A stretch of 64,000 bases of DNA from Microtetraspora glauca (GCA_001570385.1 BBYL01000010.1:494456-558455), one strand, 5' to 3'; shown: positions 15,678-24,154, counted from the stretch's first letter. Program-made: numbers and translations. Notes: generated by a model not told the origin, from the sequence alone.

Positions 15678-16032
15678 TTCTCATGCCCGGCCCCCGGCCC
15701 CGCGTACGTCCGGCGGAGGCGCGGTGCGATCCCGGCGGGTTCGGATCCGGGCCGTGCCCCTCCGATCACCCGTTTTGGGCACGGTCCCATCCCGCGCATA
15801 CCGCGGACCCGCGATGTGACTCTTGTCACACGCGAGAAATGCAACCTTTTCGGCGTTCCGTGACCGCCTTTGGCGTCGAATGCCGCTCTCATCAGCCGAT
15901 CTGCGGAAACATCACCATTAGGTACCAGCACGCTGTGAGGCGAAAAATACCCGTTTGATAACGTCATGATCACAGGATGCTGTGAATCGGAGAGGGCGTC
16001 GAACGCCCCTTCGGGCGACAAGATCTTCGCTG
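15678..16032. other. Intergenic control region before array gene 10
   Basis: No gene is seen. It holds a perfect CRP-type palindrome (15815-15830), followed by an AT-richer stretch (15890-15985) leading to the promoter. Confidence 0.55.
15815..15830. promoter_or_regulatory. CRP-type operator upstream of array gene 10
   Basis: TGTGA-CTCTTG-TCACA, a perfect consensus match 292 bp before the ATG of gene 10. Confidence 0.7.
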
Positions 16033-16106
16033 TAGGGTCCCGGTCATCCCTTTACTGACGAACGGGACGCGGTCGCGTCCCGCGACAGCGCGAGGAGTGA
16101 ACCCCA
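16033..16106 (+). promoter_or_regulatory. Promoter and structured leader of array gene 10
   Basis: TAGGGT (-10-like), box CATCCCTTTACTGACG (16045-16060), hairpin CGGGACGC-GGTC-GCGTCCCG. The closing pair is C-G instead of the T-A seen in gene 2, a compensatory change supporting a real stem. Confidence 0.75.
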
Positions 16107-17636
16107 ATGAAGCAGCGTGTGCTTCTCCCCCTCGGCGGCCTCGCCGCCGCCGGCCTCCTGAGCTCCGCTCTGGTCACCCCGGCCCACGCCTCCGGCGACG
16201 TCGCCGCCAAACCCCTGGCCTCCCAGACGCTCGCCTGGGAGATCGCGGCCTTCTGGTACGGCGAGGACAAGGCCAACCTGATCGGCGCCACGCCGTACGA
16301 CGTCGAGACCAAGGTCGTCGCCAAGCACGTATCGACCGGCGGGCCCTCCGCGGACACCAAGCCCGGCATCGTGCCCGCGATCGGCGACGAGAAGAAGTCG
16401 ACCGCCAGGTCCAAGAACGTCAACCTGCCCAAGACCACGGGCAAGGTGTTCTTCATCGGCGCCGACCGCGAGCCGCACTGGTGCACCGCGACCTCCGTAC
16501 AGTCGAACTACCGCAACCTGGTCGCCACGGCCGGTCACTGCGTCTACGACACCGAGTCCAACAGCGCGACGCTCGACAAGTGGGTCTTCATCCCCGGCTA
16601 CTACCAGGCCAAGACCCCGTGGGGCATCTACGTCGGCAAGCAGGCGTACACGCACTACGACTACGACGTCTACGAGGACGGCGACCGGGACTACGCCTTC
16701 GTCACGGTCTACAACGGCGTGCTGCCGGACAACAGCGGTGCCGAGGTCAGCGAGTCGGAGTACCGGAAGTACCCGCGCACCCGCGCGCTCCGCAAGCCCG
16801 AGGTCCGGGTCTACGAGACCAGGACCGAGGCCCTCGCCAACAAGGGCAAGGGCACGATCGAGGAAGTCGTCGACACCGGCCACGTGGTGGCGCACGGCAC
16901 CCCGGGCTCGTCCGACTGGCTCGGCGTCACCCGCGGCGAGTACCTCCGCCTCACCGGGGGCGCGGAGGAGCAGATCGCCGGCAAGGTCGAGCGTACGGAC
17001 ACCAAGCTGGCCGCGGACGACCCCGCGGTGAAGGACAGGACGCTCCCTTACGCCAGTTCGGACGGCAAGAAGTACTACTGGGCCAAGGAGATCAAGCCCG
17101 CCGAGGGCGAGACCCCGGCCGAGTACGAGTACTACGTCAGCGAGTTCTGCGCGACCTACGACCTGGACTACAAGGTCACGCGGTACTTCGTGCGGACCTT
17201 CACCGACGTCGGCCGCCTCGGCGACAACGTCGGCGGACAGGGCCTGGCCTACAACCAGAAGATCGGCAAGCCGGTCCACGTCTTCGGCTACCCGAGCGGG
17301 TCACACCCCGACGGCGACTACGCCTACACCGGCAAGACCCTCAAGTGGAGCTACGGCAAGACCTTCGCCGCCTCCGCCAAGGAGATCAAGGGCGAGGAGC
17401 TGCTCGGCGTCAAGTCCTCCTTCACCGGCGAGGGCTCGATCGGCTCGTCCTGGCTGCTCAACTACAACAACGGCCGTCGTCTCGGCTACCTGAACGGTGT
17501 CACCATCGGTCTGGCCGACACCGACAAGAACAACCGCATCGACACCAGCGTCTCCCCGTACTTCGACGGCGAGCTGTACGGCGTCTACAAGGCCGCGGCC
17601 AACCTCTGGTCCGGCAGCATCGTGCCCAAGTACTAG
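16107..17636 (+). CDS. Secreted trypsin-fold pseudoprotease with large insert, array member 10
   Basis: A 509-residue S1-fold paralogue with the same signal-peptide type as member 9 (LLPLGGLAAAGLLSSALVTP). His (TAGHC) and Asp (DRDYAFV) intact; Ser to Ile (GSIGSSW); second disulfide lost. The insert of about 170 residues carries two copies of the recurring motif (VSESEY and VTRGEY), DGKKYYW, and the ATYDLDYKVTRYFVRTF module with one Cys. Start ATG 16107 follows GCGAGGAG. It is the last array member; the malic enzyme gene converges on it. Confidence 0.9.
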   Translation: MKQRVLLPLGGLAAAGLLSSALVTPAHASGDVAAKPLASQTLAWEIAAFWYGEDKANLIGATPYDVETKVVAKHVSTGGPSADTKPGIVPAIGDEKKSTARSKNVNLPKTTGKVFFIGADREPHWCTATSVQSNYRNLVATAGHCVYDTESNSATLDKWVFIPGYYQAKTPWGIYVGKQAYTHYDYDVYEDGDRDYAFVTVYNGVLPDNSGAEVSESEYRKYPRTRALRKPEVRVYETRTEALANKGKGTIEEVVDTGHVVAHGTPGSSDWLGVTRGEYLRLTGGAEEQIAGKVERTDTKLAADDPAVKDRTLPYASSDGKKYYWAKEIKPAEGETPAEYEYYVSEFCATYDLDYKVTRYFVRTFTDVGRLGDNVGGQGLAYNQKIGKPVHVFGYPSGSHPDGDYAYTGKTLKWSYGKTFAASAKEIKGEELLGVKSSFTGEGSIGSSWLLNYNNGRRLGYLNGVTIGLADTDKNNRIDTSVSPYFDGELYGVYKAAANLWSGSIVPKY

Positions 17637-17791
17637 AAAGTCGAAGTACTAAGAAGTAACGCGTGTCTGGTCGCGGTACGGAGCGACCGCTGATCGCCGG
17701 CGGCATGGTGCCCGCCGCCGGCCGGGCGGCGGTTCCACGACCGCGTGAGTGATCCGGTGACACGGGCGCCGCGTACGGGGCTCGGAAAGGG

Positions 17792-17822
17792 AACGGGGCC
17801 CGGCGACGAGCCGGGCCCCGTT
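17792..17822. terminator. Bidirectional terminator between array gene 10 and malic enzyme
   Basis: A perfect 12-bp stem AACGGGGCCCGG / CCGGGCCCCGTT with a 7-base loop, between convergent genes. Confidence 0.75.
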
Positions 17823-17885
17823 CTCACGTACCGCTGTATGAGCCTGTGCCGACGCGAACCGCCGTCGCGCGGGTACGGCCCCGAT

Positions 17886-19070
17886 TCAGCGCCGGGCGAC
17901 ACCGTCCAGGCGGGCCTGCTCGGCCACGGCCGTGATCACGGCGGGCGCGACGCGGGCGTCGAACGGCGAAGGGATGACGTAGTCCTCGGACAGGTCGTCC
18001 CCGACGACGGCCGCCAGCGCGGAGGCCGCGGCCACCTTCATGTTCTCGGTGATGGTCGTGGCCCGCACGTCGAGCGCGCCGCGGAACACACCCGGGAAGG
18101 CGAGCACGTTGTTGATCTGGTTGGGGAAGTCGGACCTGCCGGTCGCGACCACCCGCGCGTGCCTCCTGGCCACCTCGGGGTGGACCTCCGGAGTGGGGTT
18201 CGACAACGCGAAGACGATGGCGTCCGGGGCCATCGACATGATGGCCTCCTCGGTCACCGTCGAGCCCGAGAGGCCGATGAACACGTCCGCGCCGCTGAGG
18301 GCCTCCTCGGTCGAGCCGGTGAAGCCCGCCTTGTTGGTGTCCCTGGCCAGGGCCTCCTTGACGGGGTTGAGACCGTCGCGTCCGGTGTAGATGACGCCCT
18401 TGGAGTCCGCGACGGCGACGTCGCCGATGCCGGCGCCGAGCAGGATCCGGGTCACCGCCACGCCGGAGGCGCCGGCACCCGCGATGACGGCCCGCAGGTC
18501 GCCCAGCGTGCGCCCGGTCAGCCGGGCGGCGTTCTGCAGCGCGGCGAGCGCGACGATGGCGGTGCCGTGCTGGTCGTCGTGGAAGACCGGGATGTCCAGC
18601 AGCGAGCGGAGCCGGTCCTCGACCTCGAAGCAGCGCGGGGCGCTGATGTCCTCGAGGTTGATGCCGCCGAAGGACGGGGCGAGCCGGACCACTGTCTCGA
18701 CCAGCGCGTCCACGTCGGTGCAGTCGAGGCAGATCGGGACGGCGTCGACGCCCGCGAACTCCTTGAACAGCAGCGCCTTGCCCTCCATGACCGGCATCGC
18801 CGCGGCCGGTCCGATGTCGCCGAGCCCGAGGACGGCGGTGCCGTCGGAGACCACCGCCACGACATTGGAGACCCAGGTGTAGTCGTTGACGAGTTCGGGC
18901 GTGTCGGCGATGGCGGTGCACACTCTGGCGACGCCCGGTGTGTACGCGAGCGAGAGGTCGTCCGCGTCGCGGACCGGAATGGTGGAGCGGACCTCCAGCT
19001 TGCCTCCGCGGTGGAGGGCGAAAGCCGGATCGACGTCGAGAGCGTCCAGAGAAGTGGAAGTAACAGTCAC
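17886..19070 (-). CDS. NAD(P)-dependent malic enzyme
   Basis: A 394-residue cytosolic enzyme converting malate to pyruvate and CO2 with reduction of NAD(P). The short-form bacterial architecture is complete: N-terminal malic domain with [11 protein letters not shown], catalytic and metal segment ([10 protein letters not shown], then FHDDQHGTA), then a Rossmann domain ([20 protein letters not shown]). Length fits the family. Start GTG 19070, with no strong ribosome-binding site. It stands alone, convergent with the protease array and divergent from the CGNR gene. Confidence 0.92.
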   Translation of the reverse strand: MTVTSTSLDALDVDPAFALHRGGKLEVRSTIPVRDADDLSLAYTPGVARVCTAIADTPELVNDYTWVSNVVAVVSDGTAVLGLGDIGPAAAMPVMEGKALLFKEFAGVDAVPICLDCTDVDALVETVVRLAPSFGGINLEDISAPRCFEVEDRLRSLLDIPVFHDDQHGTAIVALAALQNAARLTGRTLGDLRAVIAGAGASGVAVTRILLGAGIGDVAVADSKGVIYTGRDGLNPVKEALARDTNKAGFTGSTEEALSGADVFIGLSGSTVTEEAIMSMAPDAIVFALSNPTPEVHPEVARRHARVVATGRSDFPNQINNVLAFPGVFRGALDVRATTITENMKVAAASALAAVVGDDLSEDYVIPSPFDARVAPAVITAVAEQARLDGVARR

Positions 19071-19327
19071 AGCGACCCCAGTGTCACGAGGAGTTCCTTC
19101 GGTAGACGCCGCAAGAGCGGACCGGCCCGGGCTTCGGTAGCCGCCCGGCGGCCGTCGCCGTTGACGGTCGTCTCTTAGGGGGTACGGGGGTCACCCGTTG
19201 TTTGATTGTGCCACATGTTGAGATGGCGCCTGCGAGCCCCTCTCGTTAACACAGTGTCAGAATTATTGCGTATGCAAGCTAACCTGCGGCATGTAATACT
19301 CGATGTCCGGTCTGATCACTTACAACC

Positions 19328-19894
19328 GTGGGTCGCAATTTGGACTTCACCTCATATGCCAAGCTCGCCGTACTCCTTGTCAACGGGCGCGACCAGCTGA
19401 AAACCCTCGATTCCCTACGCGAGCTGCTCACCGAGACCGGCCGCACCGAAGCCGCCGCCCGTGCCACCCGGCGAGATCTGGACGCGATCTGCGAGCTGCG
19501 CGAGGAGCTGACCGGCGTGTTCGAGTCCGCCGCGAGGGGCGACGGAGCCGACGCGGTCGAGCGGCTCAACGGGCTCCTCGTCCGCCATCCCGTCCATCCT
19601 CAGATCTCCGGCCACGACGGCCAACCCTGGCACATGCACCTGACCGAGGGCGGCCGGGTGGCCGACACTCTGGCCGTCGGCTCTGTCATGGGCCTGGCGA
19701 CGGTCATCACCAGCCTCGGCATGGATCGGCTGGGCATCTGCCAGGCGCCGCTCTGCGGCAACGCCTACCTCGACACCTCGTCGAACCGATCGCGTCGCTA
19801 CTGCTCGGAACGCTGCGCCAACCGCGTCAACGTCGCCGCCTACCGGGCGCGCAGACGTGGCACGGCGAGGCGGAAGGCGACCCGCGGCCAGTAA
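19328..19894 (+). CDS. CGNR zinc-finger transcriptional regulator
   Basis: A 188-residue protein with an N-terminal ABATE-type stress domain starting LDFTSYAKLAVLLVN and a C-terminal CGNR zinc finger: cysteines in CQAPLCGNAYLD and YCSERCANR, with a basic tail. The family is thought to bind DNA and regulate stress genes. Start GTG 19328 is chosen because the domain begins immediately after it. Its last 55 bp overlap, antiparallel, the end of the sodX-like gene. Confidence 0.85.
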   Translation: MGRNLDFTSYAKLAVLLVNGRDQLKTLDSLRELLTETGRTEAAARATRRDLDAICELREELTGVFESAARGDGADAVERLNGLLVRHPVHPQISGHDGQPWHMHLTEGGRVADTLAVGSVMGLATVITSLGMDRLGICQAPLCGNAYLDTSSNRSRRYCSERCANRVNVAAYRARRRGTARRKATRGQ

Positions 19895-20175
19895 CGCAGC
19901 ACCACCCTTCCGACGATCTCGGACTCCGGCACCGATCCGAAGTCCCAGCTGTCCCGGCGTCCCGGGGCGCGCTGGTTGTCGCTCTCCAGCCACCAGCCCT
20001 CCCCGGTACGCCGGAACGCCCGCTTGACGATCAGGCCGTGCGGCCGCCGCGCCACCACCAGGTCGCCCTCCCTGACAGAGGCGCCGCGCCGTACGAGCAG
20101 ACAGTCTCCGGGACGCAGGACGGGCAACATCGAGTCACCCACGACGCGCACCGTGGTGAGCACATCCCCCTCCAC
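19840..20175 (-). CDS. sodX: Nickel-type superoxide dismutase maturation protease
   Basis: An S26/S24-like serine-lysine peptidase of about 111 residues: GDSMLPVLRPGD holds the nucleophile Ser, and LIVKR the general-base Lys. In streptomycetes such a protease next to sodN removes the SodN propeptide. I place the start at GTG 20175; a longer frame opens at 20253 but would overlap the sodN start codon and leave no room for either promoter. Divergent from sodN. Confidence 0.82.
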   Translation of the reverse strand: MEGDVLTTVRVVGDSMLPVLRPGDCLLVRRGASVREGDLVVARRPHGLIVKRAFRRTGEGWWLESDNQRAPGRRDSWDFGSVPESEIVGRVVLRYWPRVAFRLAVPRLRAR

Positions 20176-20214
20176 ACATGGCTTTCTGAGACGAGTAAGG
20201 TCGGTCTTGGACAG

Positions 20215-20227
20215 TGCTGTCACAGCA
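20215..20227. promoter_or_regulatory. Palindrome before sodN
   Basis: TGCTGT-C-ACAGCA, a perfect 6-bp dyad just upstream of the sodN ribosome-binding site. It is a candidate operator, or a hairpin near the mRNA 5' end. Confidence 0.4.
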
Positions 20228-20243
20228 TTAAGGAAGGATTCCG

Positions 20244-20645
20244 ATGCTCGCACGACTGCTGCGGCCCAAGCACGAGGCGTCCGCCCATTGCGACCTGCCG
20301 TGCGGTGTTTACGACCCCGCCCAGGCCCGCATCGAGGCCGAGTCGGTGAAGGCCATCATGGCCAAGTACGCCGACAATGACGACCCGGTGTTCCGCGCGC
20401 GCGCTCTCACCATCAAGGAAGAGCGTGCGGAGTTGGTCAAGCACCACCTCTGGGTGCTGTGGACCGACTACTTCAAGCCGCCGCACCTGGAGCAGTACCC
20501 TCAGCTTCACCAGCTGTTCTGGGACGCCACCAAGCTCGCGGGCGCGGCCGGTGCGAAGGGCACCGTCGATGTGGCGAAGGCCGACGACCTCCTGGGCAAG
20601 ATCGACGAGATCGCGAAGATCTTCTGGGAGACCAAGGCCGCCTGA
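20244..20645 (+). CDS. sodN: Nickel superoxide dismutase precursor
   Basis: A 133-residue cytosolic enzyme converting superoxide to oxygen and hydrogen peroxide. Residues 1-14 are the propeptide, cut before the nickel hook HCDLPCGVY, in which the new N-terminal His, Cys2 and Cys6 bind Ni. The rest is the four-helix SodN fold (ALTIKEERAELVKHH, DYFKPPHLEQYPQLH). ATG 20244 follows AAGGAAGG. The neighbouring sodX is the expected maturation partner. Confidence 0.97.
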   Translation: MLARLLRPKHEASAHCDLPCGVYDPAQARIEAESVKAIMAKYADNDDPVFRARALTIKEERAELVKHHLWVLWTDYFKPPHLEQYPQLHQLFWDATKLAGAAGAKGTVDVAKADDLLGKIDEIAKIFWETKAA

Positions 20646-20844
20646 GCCTGAGATCGCCCCGACCCCGCCGGTACGTGACCGCGCGGGGTCCGGTCTTTTT
20701 CCGGCCGGTCTGATCCGTGGAATCGACACGGAACGCGCTCTGAGATCGCGACAATCGGCGCGTCCCAGCCGAGCAATCGCGGGCGAGTGGCGGTAGGTTG
20801 CAGTGAGCGGCAGTGCGCCGGCTCGATTTGGGGCGAGGAGGAAC

Positions 20845-21270
20845 GTGACCGAGGAAACCGAGACGCCTGCGGTGGATCTGGCCGGGATCCGCGACGCTGT
20901 GAGCGTCCGGCTGCCCGCCGTGAGCGCCTATCTGTCAGTGCTGCGTACGGCGACCGCCGGGCTCGCGGCCCGGCTGGACTTCACCCTCGACCAGATCGAG
21001 GACCTCCGCATCGCGGTGGACGAAGCCTGTGCCATGCTCCTTCGGCAGGCGGTGCCCGGCACCGATCTGGTCGCCGAGTTCGAGCTCACCGGGCAGGAGA
21101 TGACAGTCCGGGTCGAGGTCAACACCGTCGGCGTGACCGCTCCCAAGCGCGACGACTTCGCCTGGATGGTGCTCACCGCGCTGGCGGACGACGTCGACGC
21201 CATCTCCGACTCCCCCGATCACATGGCGATCGTGCTGCGCAAGCGGCGAGGCGCGGCGAGGCCGGCGTGA
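20845..21270 (+). CDS. RsbW-like anti-sigma factor (GHKL kinase fold)
   Basis: A 141-residue ATP-binding anti-sigma factor. The N box is DQIEDLRIAVDEACAMLLRQ; the glycine-rich ATP lid is short, as in other small actinobacterial RsbW homologues. Start GTG 20845 follows GAGGAG; an in-frame GTG at 20803 lacks a ribosome-binding site. It lies immediately before a SigB/F-type sigma gene, its probable target; the two ends overlap or nearly overlap, suggesting translational coupling. Confidence 0.82.
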   Translation: MTEETETPAVDLAGIRDAVSVRLPAVSAYLSVLRTATAGLAARLDFTLDQIEDLRIAVDEACAMLLRQAVPGTDLVAEFELTGQEMTVRVEVNTVGVTAPKRDDFAWMVLTALADDVDAISDSPDHMAIVLRKRRGAARPA

Positions 21271-21287
21271 CGGAAAGGACTCGTGCC

Positions 21288-22067
21288 ATGGCCTCCGGCG
21301 ACTCGGCGGTGCCCGACCGCGTGCGTGCGCGCGCGCTCTTCGGGGAGCTCGTGGAGTTGCCGGCCGACGACCCGAGGCGTCAGCGCATCCGCGACGAGCT
21401 CGTCGAGCTCCACCTCCCGCTGGTGGAGTACCTCGCCCGCCGTTTCCGTAACAGGGGCGAGTGGCTCGACGATCTCACCCAGGTCGCCACGATCGGCCTG
21501 ATCAAGTCGATCGACCGCTTCGATCTGGCCCGCGGCGTCGAGTTCTCCACCTACGCGACCCCCACCATCGTCGGGGAGATCAAGCGTCACTTCCGTGACA
21601 AGGGCTGGGCGGTCCGGGTGCCGCGCCGGCTCCAGGAGCTCAAGCTCTCGCTCACCAAGGCGATCAGCGAGCTGTCACAGCGGGAGAGCCGCGCGCCCAC
21701 GGTCGCCGAACTGGCGGCCCACCTGCAGATGACCGAGGAAGAGGTCCTCGAGGGCCTGGAGTCGGCCAACGCCTACTCCACCGTCTCCCTCGACGCGCCC
21801 GACTCCGGTGACGACGACGCGCCCGCCGTGTCCGACTCGCTCGGCATCGTGGACGAGTCTCTCGAGGGCGTCGAGTACCGCGAGTCCCTGAAACCGCTGC
21901 TGGAGCGTCTGCCTCCGCGCGAGAAGCGCATCCTGCTGCTGCGCTTCTTCGGCAACATGACCCAGTCGCAGATCGCGACGGAGCTGGGCATCTCGCAGAT
22001 GCACGTGTCCCGTCTCCTCGCCCGGACCCTCGCCCAGCTTCGCGAGGGCCTCACCGCGGACGACTGA
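21288..22067 (+). CDS. SigB/SigF-family RNA polymerase sigma factor
   Basis: A 259-residue general-stress-type sigma-70 factor. Region 2 (LVEYLARRFRNRGEWLDDLT, then STYATPTIVGEIKRHFRD), region 3 (VRVPRRLQELKLSLTKA) and region 4 with its helix-turn-helix (MTQSQIATELGISQMHVSR) are all present. ATG 21288 has a good GGAAAGGA nine bases upstream; an alternative GTG at 21267 overlaps the anti-sigma stop codon. Downstream partner of the RsbW-like gene. Confidence 0.9.
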   Translation: MASGDSAVPDRVRARALFGELVELPADDPRRQRIRDELVELHLPLVEYLARRFRNRGEWLDDLTQVATIGLIKSIDRFDLARGVEFSTYATPTIVGEIKRHFRDKGWAVRVPRRLQELKLSLTKAISELSQRESRAPTVAELAAHLQMTEEEVLEGLESANAYSTVSLDAPDSGDDDAPAVSDSLGIVDESLEGVEYRESLKPLLERLPPREKRILLLRFFGNMTQSQIATELGISQMHVSRLLARTLAQLREGLTADD

Positions 22068-22170
22068 GTCGCCCTTCCAGGCGAGGTCCGCCTGGAAGGA
22101 GCGGTGTCCAGGGTGGTGCGTCGCAAGGCGGAGGGCGAGGCCGTGTGGCCGAGCCACGCCGGCAAGGGCA

Positions 22171-22566
22171 TCAGGAAGCGTCCGGCCCGTCCTCGCCCAT
22201 CAGCGCCTTCGTGGACTGCGGGGCCAGGAGTGTCACCAGGGCGATCACCGCGGCCACCACCAGCGGTATGCCGTAGGCGTACTGCTGGGACTGGATCAAC
22301 GTGATCGCCACGGGCAACGCGAAGATCTGGGTGATCACGCCCGGACCCCTGCTCCAGCGCAGCATCTGGAGAATCCCCCACGCGACCCAGAGCAGACCCG
22401 CGCCGACCAGGATCCCGAAGGCCGCGACGAAGATCGAGCTGATCAGGTCGCTCGGCTTTCCGATCACGGTCTCGACGGCGACGTAGCCGCCCAGGGCCAC
22501 GGCGGCGATGCCCTCGACGGCCACCATTGCGGAGGCGACGGTCAGGGTCTGGGGTCGGCTGCTCAC
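22171..22566 (-). CDS. Small integral membrane protein
   Basis: About 131 residues with four hydrophobic segments (MVAVEGIAAVALGGYVAV; VAAFGILVGAGLLWVAWGIL; GVITQIFALPVAITLI; GIPLVVAAVIALVTLLA) and a short charged tail. No catalytic motif is visible. GTG 22566 is preferred over ATG 22587 because AAGGTGG lies at the right distance. The family is common in actinobacteria but has no known function. Confidence 0.75.
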   Translation of the reverse strand: MSSRPQTLTVASAMVAVEGIAAVALGGYVAVETVIGKPSDLISSIFVAAFGILVGAGLLWVAWGILQMLRWSRGPGVITQIFALPVAITLIQSQQYAYGIPLVVAAVIALVTLLAPQSTKALMGEDGPDAS

Positions 22567-22625
22567 AGCGGCCCACCTTAACAACATGGGCGGTAGGGCA
22601 TGGTTCGTGCTCTACCCTTCAGGGC

Positions 22626-23618
22626 ATGCGGGCTCTCCTTGTCGTCAACCCCAAGGCGACGTCGACCAACCATCGCACGCGGGACGTCCTGATGAGAGCG
22701 CTCGGCGCCGCCATGGATCTGACCGTCGAGGAGACCGGCTACCGCGGCCACGCGGCGGCGATCGCCGGTGCGGCCCATGAGAAAGGGTTCGACGCGGTCG
22801 CCGTTCTGGGAGGCGACGGCACGATCAACGAGACGGTCAACGGCCTGTTGCGCGCACAGCCCGCGACGCCCGCGGCCGACCGCCCCGCACTGATCGTCAT
22901 TCCCGGAGGAAGCGCGAACGTCTTCGCGCGGGCGCTCGGCCTGCCCAACAACCCGGTCGAGGCGACCGGAGCGGCGCTGGAGGCGCTGCGGGACGGCCGT
23001 CGGCGCACGATCGGGCTCGGCGAGGCCGTCTGGGACCGGGACGTTTCGCACGGCGATTCAGGGGCAGAGCCGCCGACAGGCCCGCAAGGGTCACGTTATT
23101 TCACATTTTGTGCTGGGCTCGGGTATGACGCCGAGGTCGTCCGGGCCGTCGAGGGGTTGCGCAGCGCCGGTTGCAAGGCGACGCCCGCGCTGTATGTCAA
23201 GACGGCGCTCAGTCACTACTTCCTGACTGATCGCCGCAATCCGTCCATGCGACTGGAGCGTCCGCGTCAGGCACCGCAGGGCCGGATCTTCATGGCGATC
23301 GTCTCCAACACCGCACCGTGGACCTATGCCGGGCCTCGCCCGATCAACCCGACACCATGGGCCGGCTTCGAGACCGGGCTGGACCTGCTCGCGCTCCGGA
23401 AGATGGGGCTCTCAGCCGTACTCGGCCTGGTCCGGCAGATTATCGGCGAGCGCTCGGGACTGCCGACGGGCCGGCACCTGGTCCAGGCCCACGACGAGGA
23501 GGAGTTCACCCTTTCCGCCTCCCGTCCGGTGGCCTTCCAGCTCGACGGTGACTACCTGGGAGAACGCGAACGCGTGCTTTTCCGGTCTATCCCGGACGCA
23601 TTACAAGTTCTCGTCTAG
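22626..23618 (+). CDS. Diacylglycerol kinase-family lipid kinase
   Basis: 330 residues. The N-terminal domain begins LLVVNPKATS and carries the nucleotide-binding signature AVLGGDGTINETVNGLL and IPGGSANVFARALGL, typical of DagK/YegS-type kinases. The C-terminal beta domain contains the remaining signature residues (CAGLGYDAEVV, VSNTAPWTYAGPRP). It likely phosphorylates a diacylglycerol or related lipid. Start ATG 22626. Monocistronic; the divergent neighbour is the membrane protein. Confidence 0.87.
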   Translation: MRALLVVNPKATSTNHRTRDVLMRALGAAMDLTVEETGYRGHAAAIAGAAHEKGFDAVAVLGGDGTINETVNGLLRAQPATPAADRPALIVIPGGSANVFARALGLPNNPVEATGAALEALRDGRRRTIGLGEAVWDRDVSHGDSGAEPPTGPQGSRYFTFCAGLGYDAEVVRAVEGLRSAGCKATPALYVKTALSHYFLTDRRNPSMRLERPRQAPQGRIFMAIVSNTAPWTYAGPRPINPTPWAGFETGLDLLALRKMGLSAVLGLVRQIIGERSGLPTGRHLVQAHDEEEFTLSASRPVAFQLDGDYLGERERVLFRSIPDALQVLV

Positions 23619-23899
23619 GCCGTTACATGCGGTCATAGTGTGACGCATCCGACAGCCATAACCGGCAAAACCTTCTCCCAAACCTCTTGTGCGGTCTTGG
23701 CCTGCCTGAAAAGCTGAATGCGACGTCGGAACGTAGGACCTTTGCGGAGGCCACCGCCCCCCGGAGTGCCCCGACGATCAATGGACCAAGCCCAGTACGA
23801 CCCGTGTTCTGGGCGAAAGTTCGCAGCAGTTAGTGAAAGACTTCACAAAGTTGACGGTCAGGAGCCGCGGAAGGCTCCACTTACGAAGGAGTGGAACGC

Positions 23900-24154
23900 A
23901 TGGACTGGCGCCACCGCGCTGCCTGCCGTGACGTGGATCCCGAGCTTTTCTTCCCGATCGGCAACACCGGCCCCGCGCTCATGCAGATCGAAGAGGCGAA
24001 GCAGGTCTGCCGGCAGTGTTCCGTCATGGAGTCCTGCCTCAAGTGGGCGCTCGAGTCCGGCCAGGACGCCGGTGTCTGGGGCGGCCTGAGCGAGGACGAG
24101 CGGCGCGCGCTCAAGCGCCGGACGGCCCGTGCCCGCGCCCGCGCGAACGTGTGA
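23900..24154 (+). CDS. WhiB-family iron-sulfur regulator (WhiB1/WblE type)
   Basis: 84 residues. Four cysteines for a [4Fe-4S] cluster (AACRD, then VCRQCSVMESC), the GVWGG turn, and the basic C-terminus LKRRTARARARANV. The N-terminus MDWRHRAACRD and FFPIGNTGPAL are characteristic of WhiB1/WblE. These bind the primary sigma factor and respond to nitric oxide or redox. ATG 23900 follows GAAGGAG by eight bases. A long leader precedes it. Confidence 0.93.
   Translation: MDWRHRAACRDVDPELFFPIGNTGPALMQIEEAKQVCRQCSVMESCLKWALESGQDAGVWGGLSEDERRALKRRTARARARANV

Noticed and set aside
12..17636. Prophage or genomic island carrying the array
   Set aside because: No integrase, tRNA attachment site, phage genes or transposase lie near it, and base composition matches the housekeeping neighbours.
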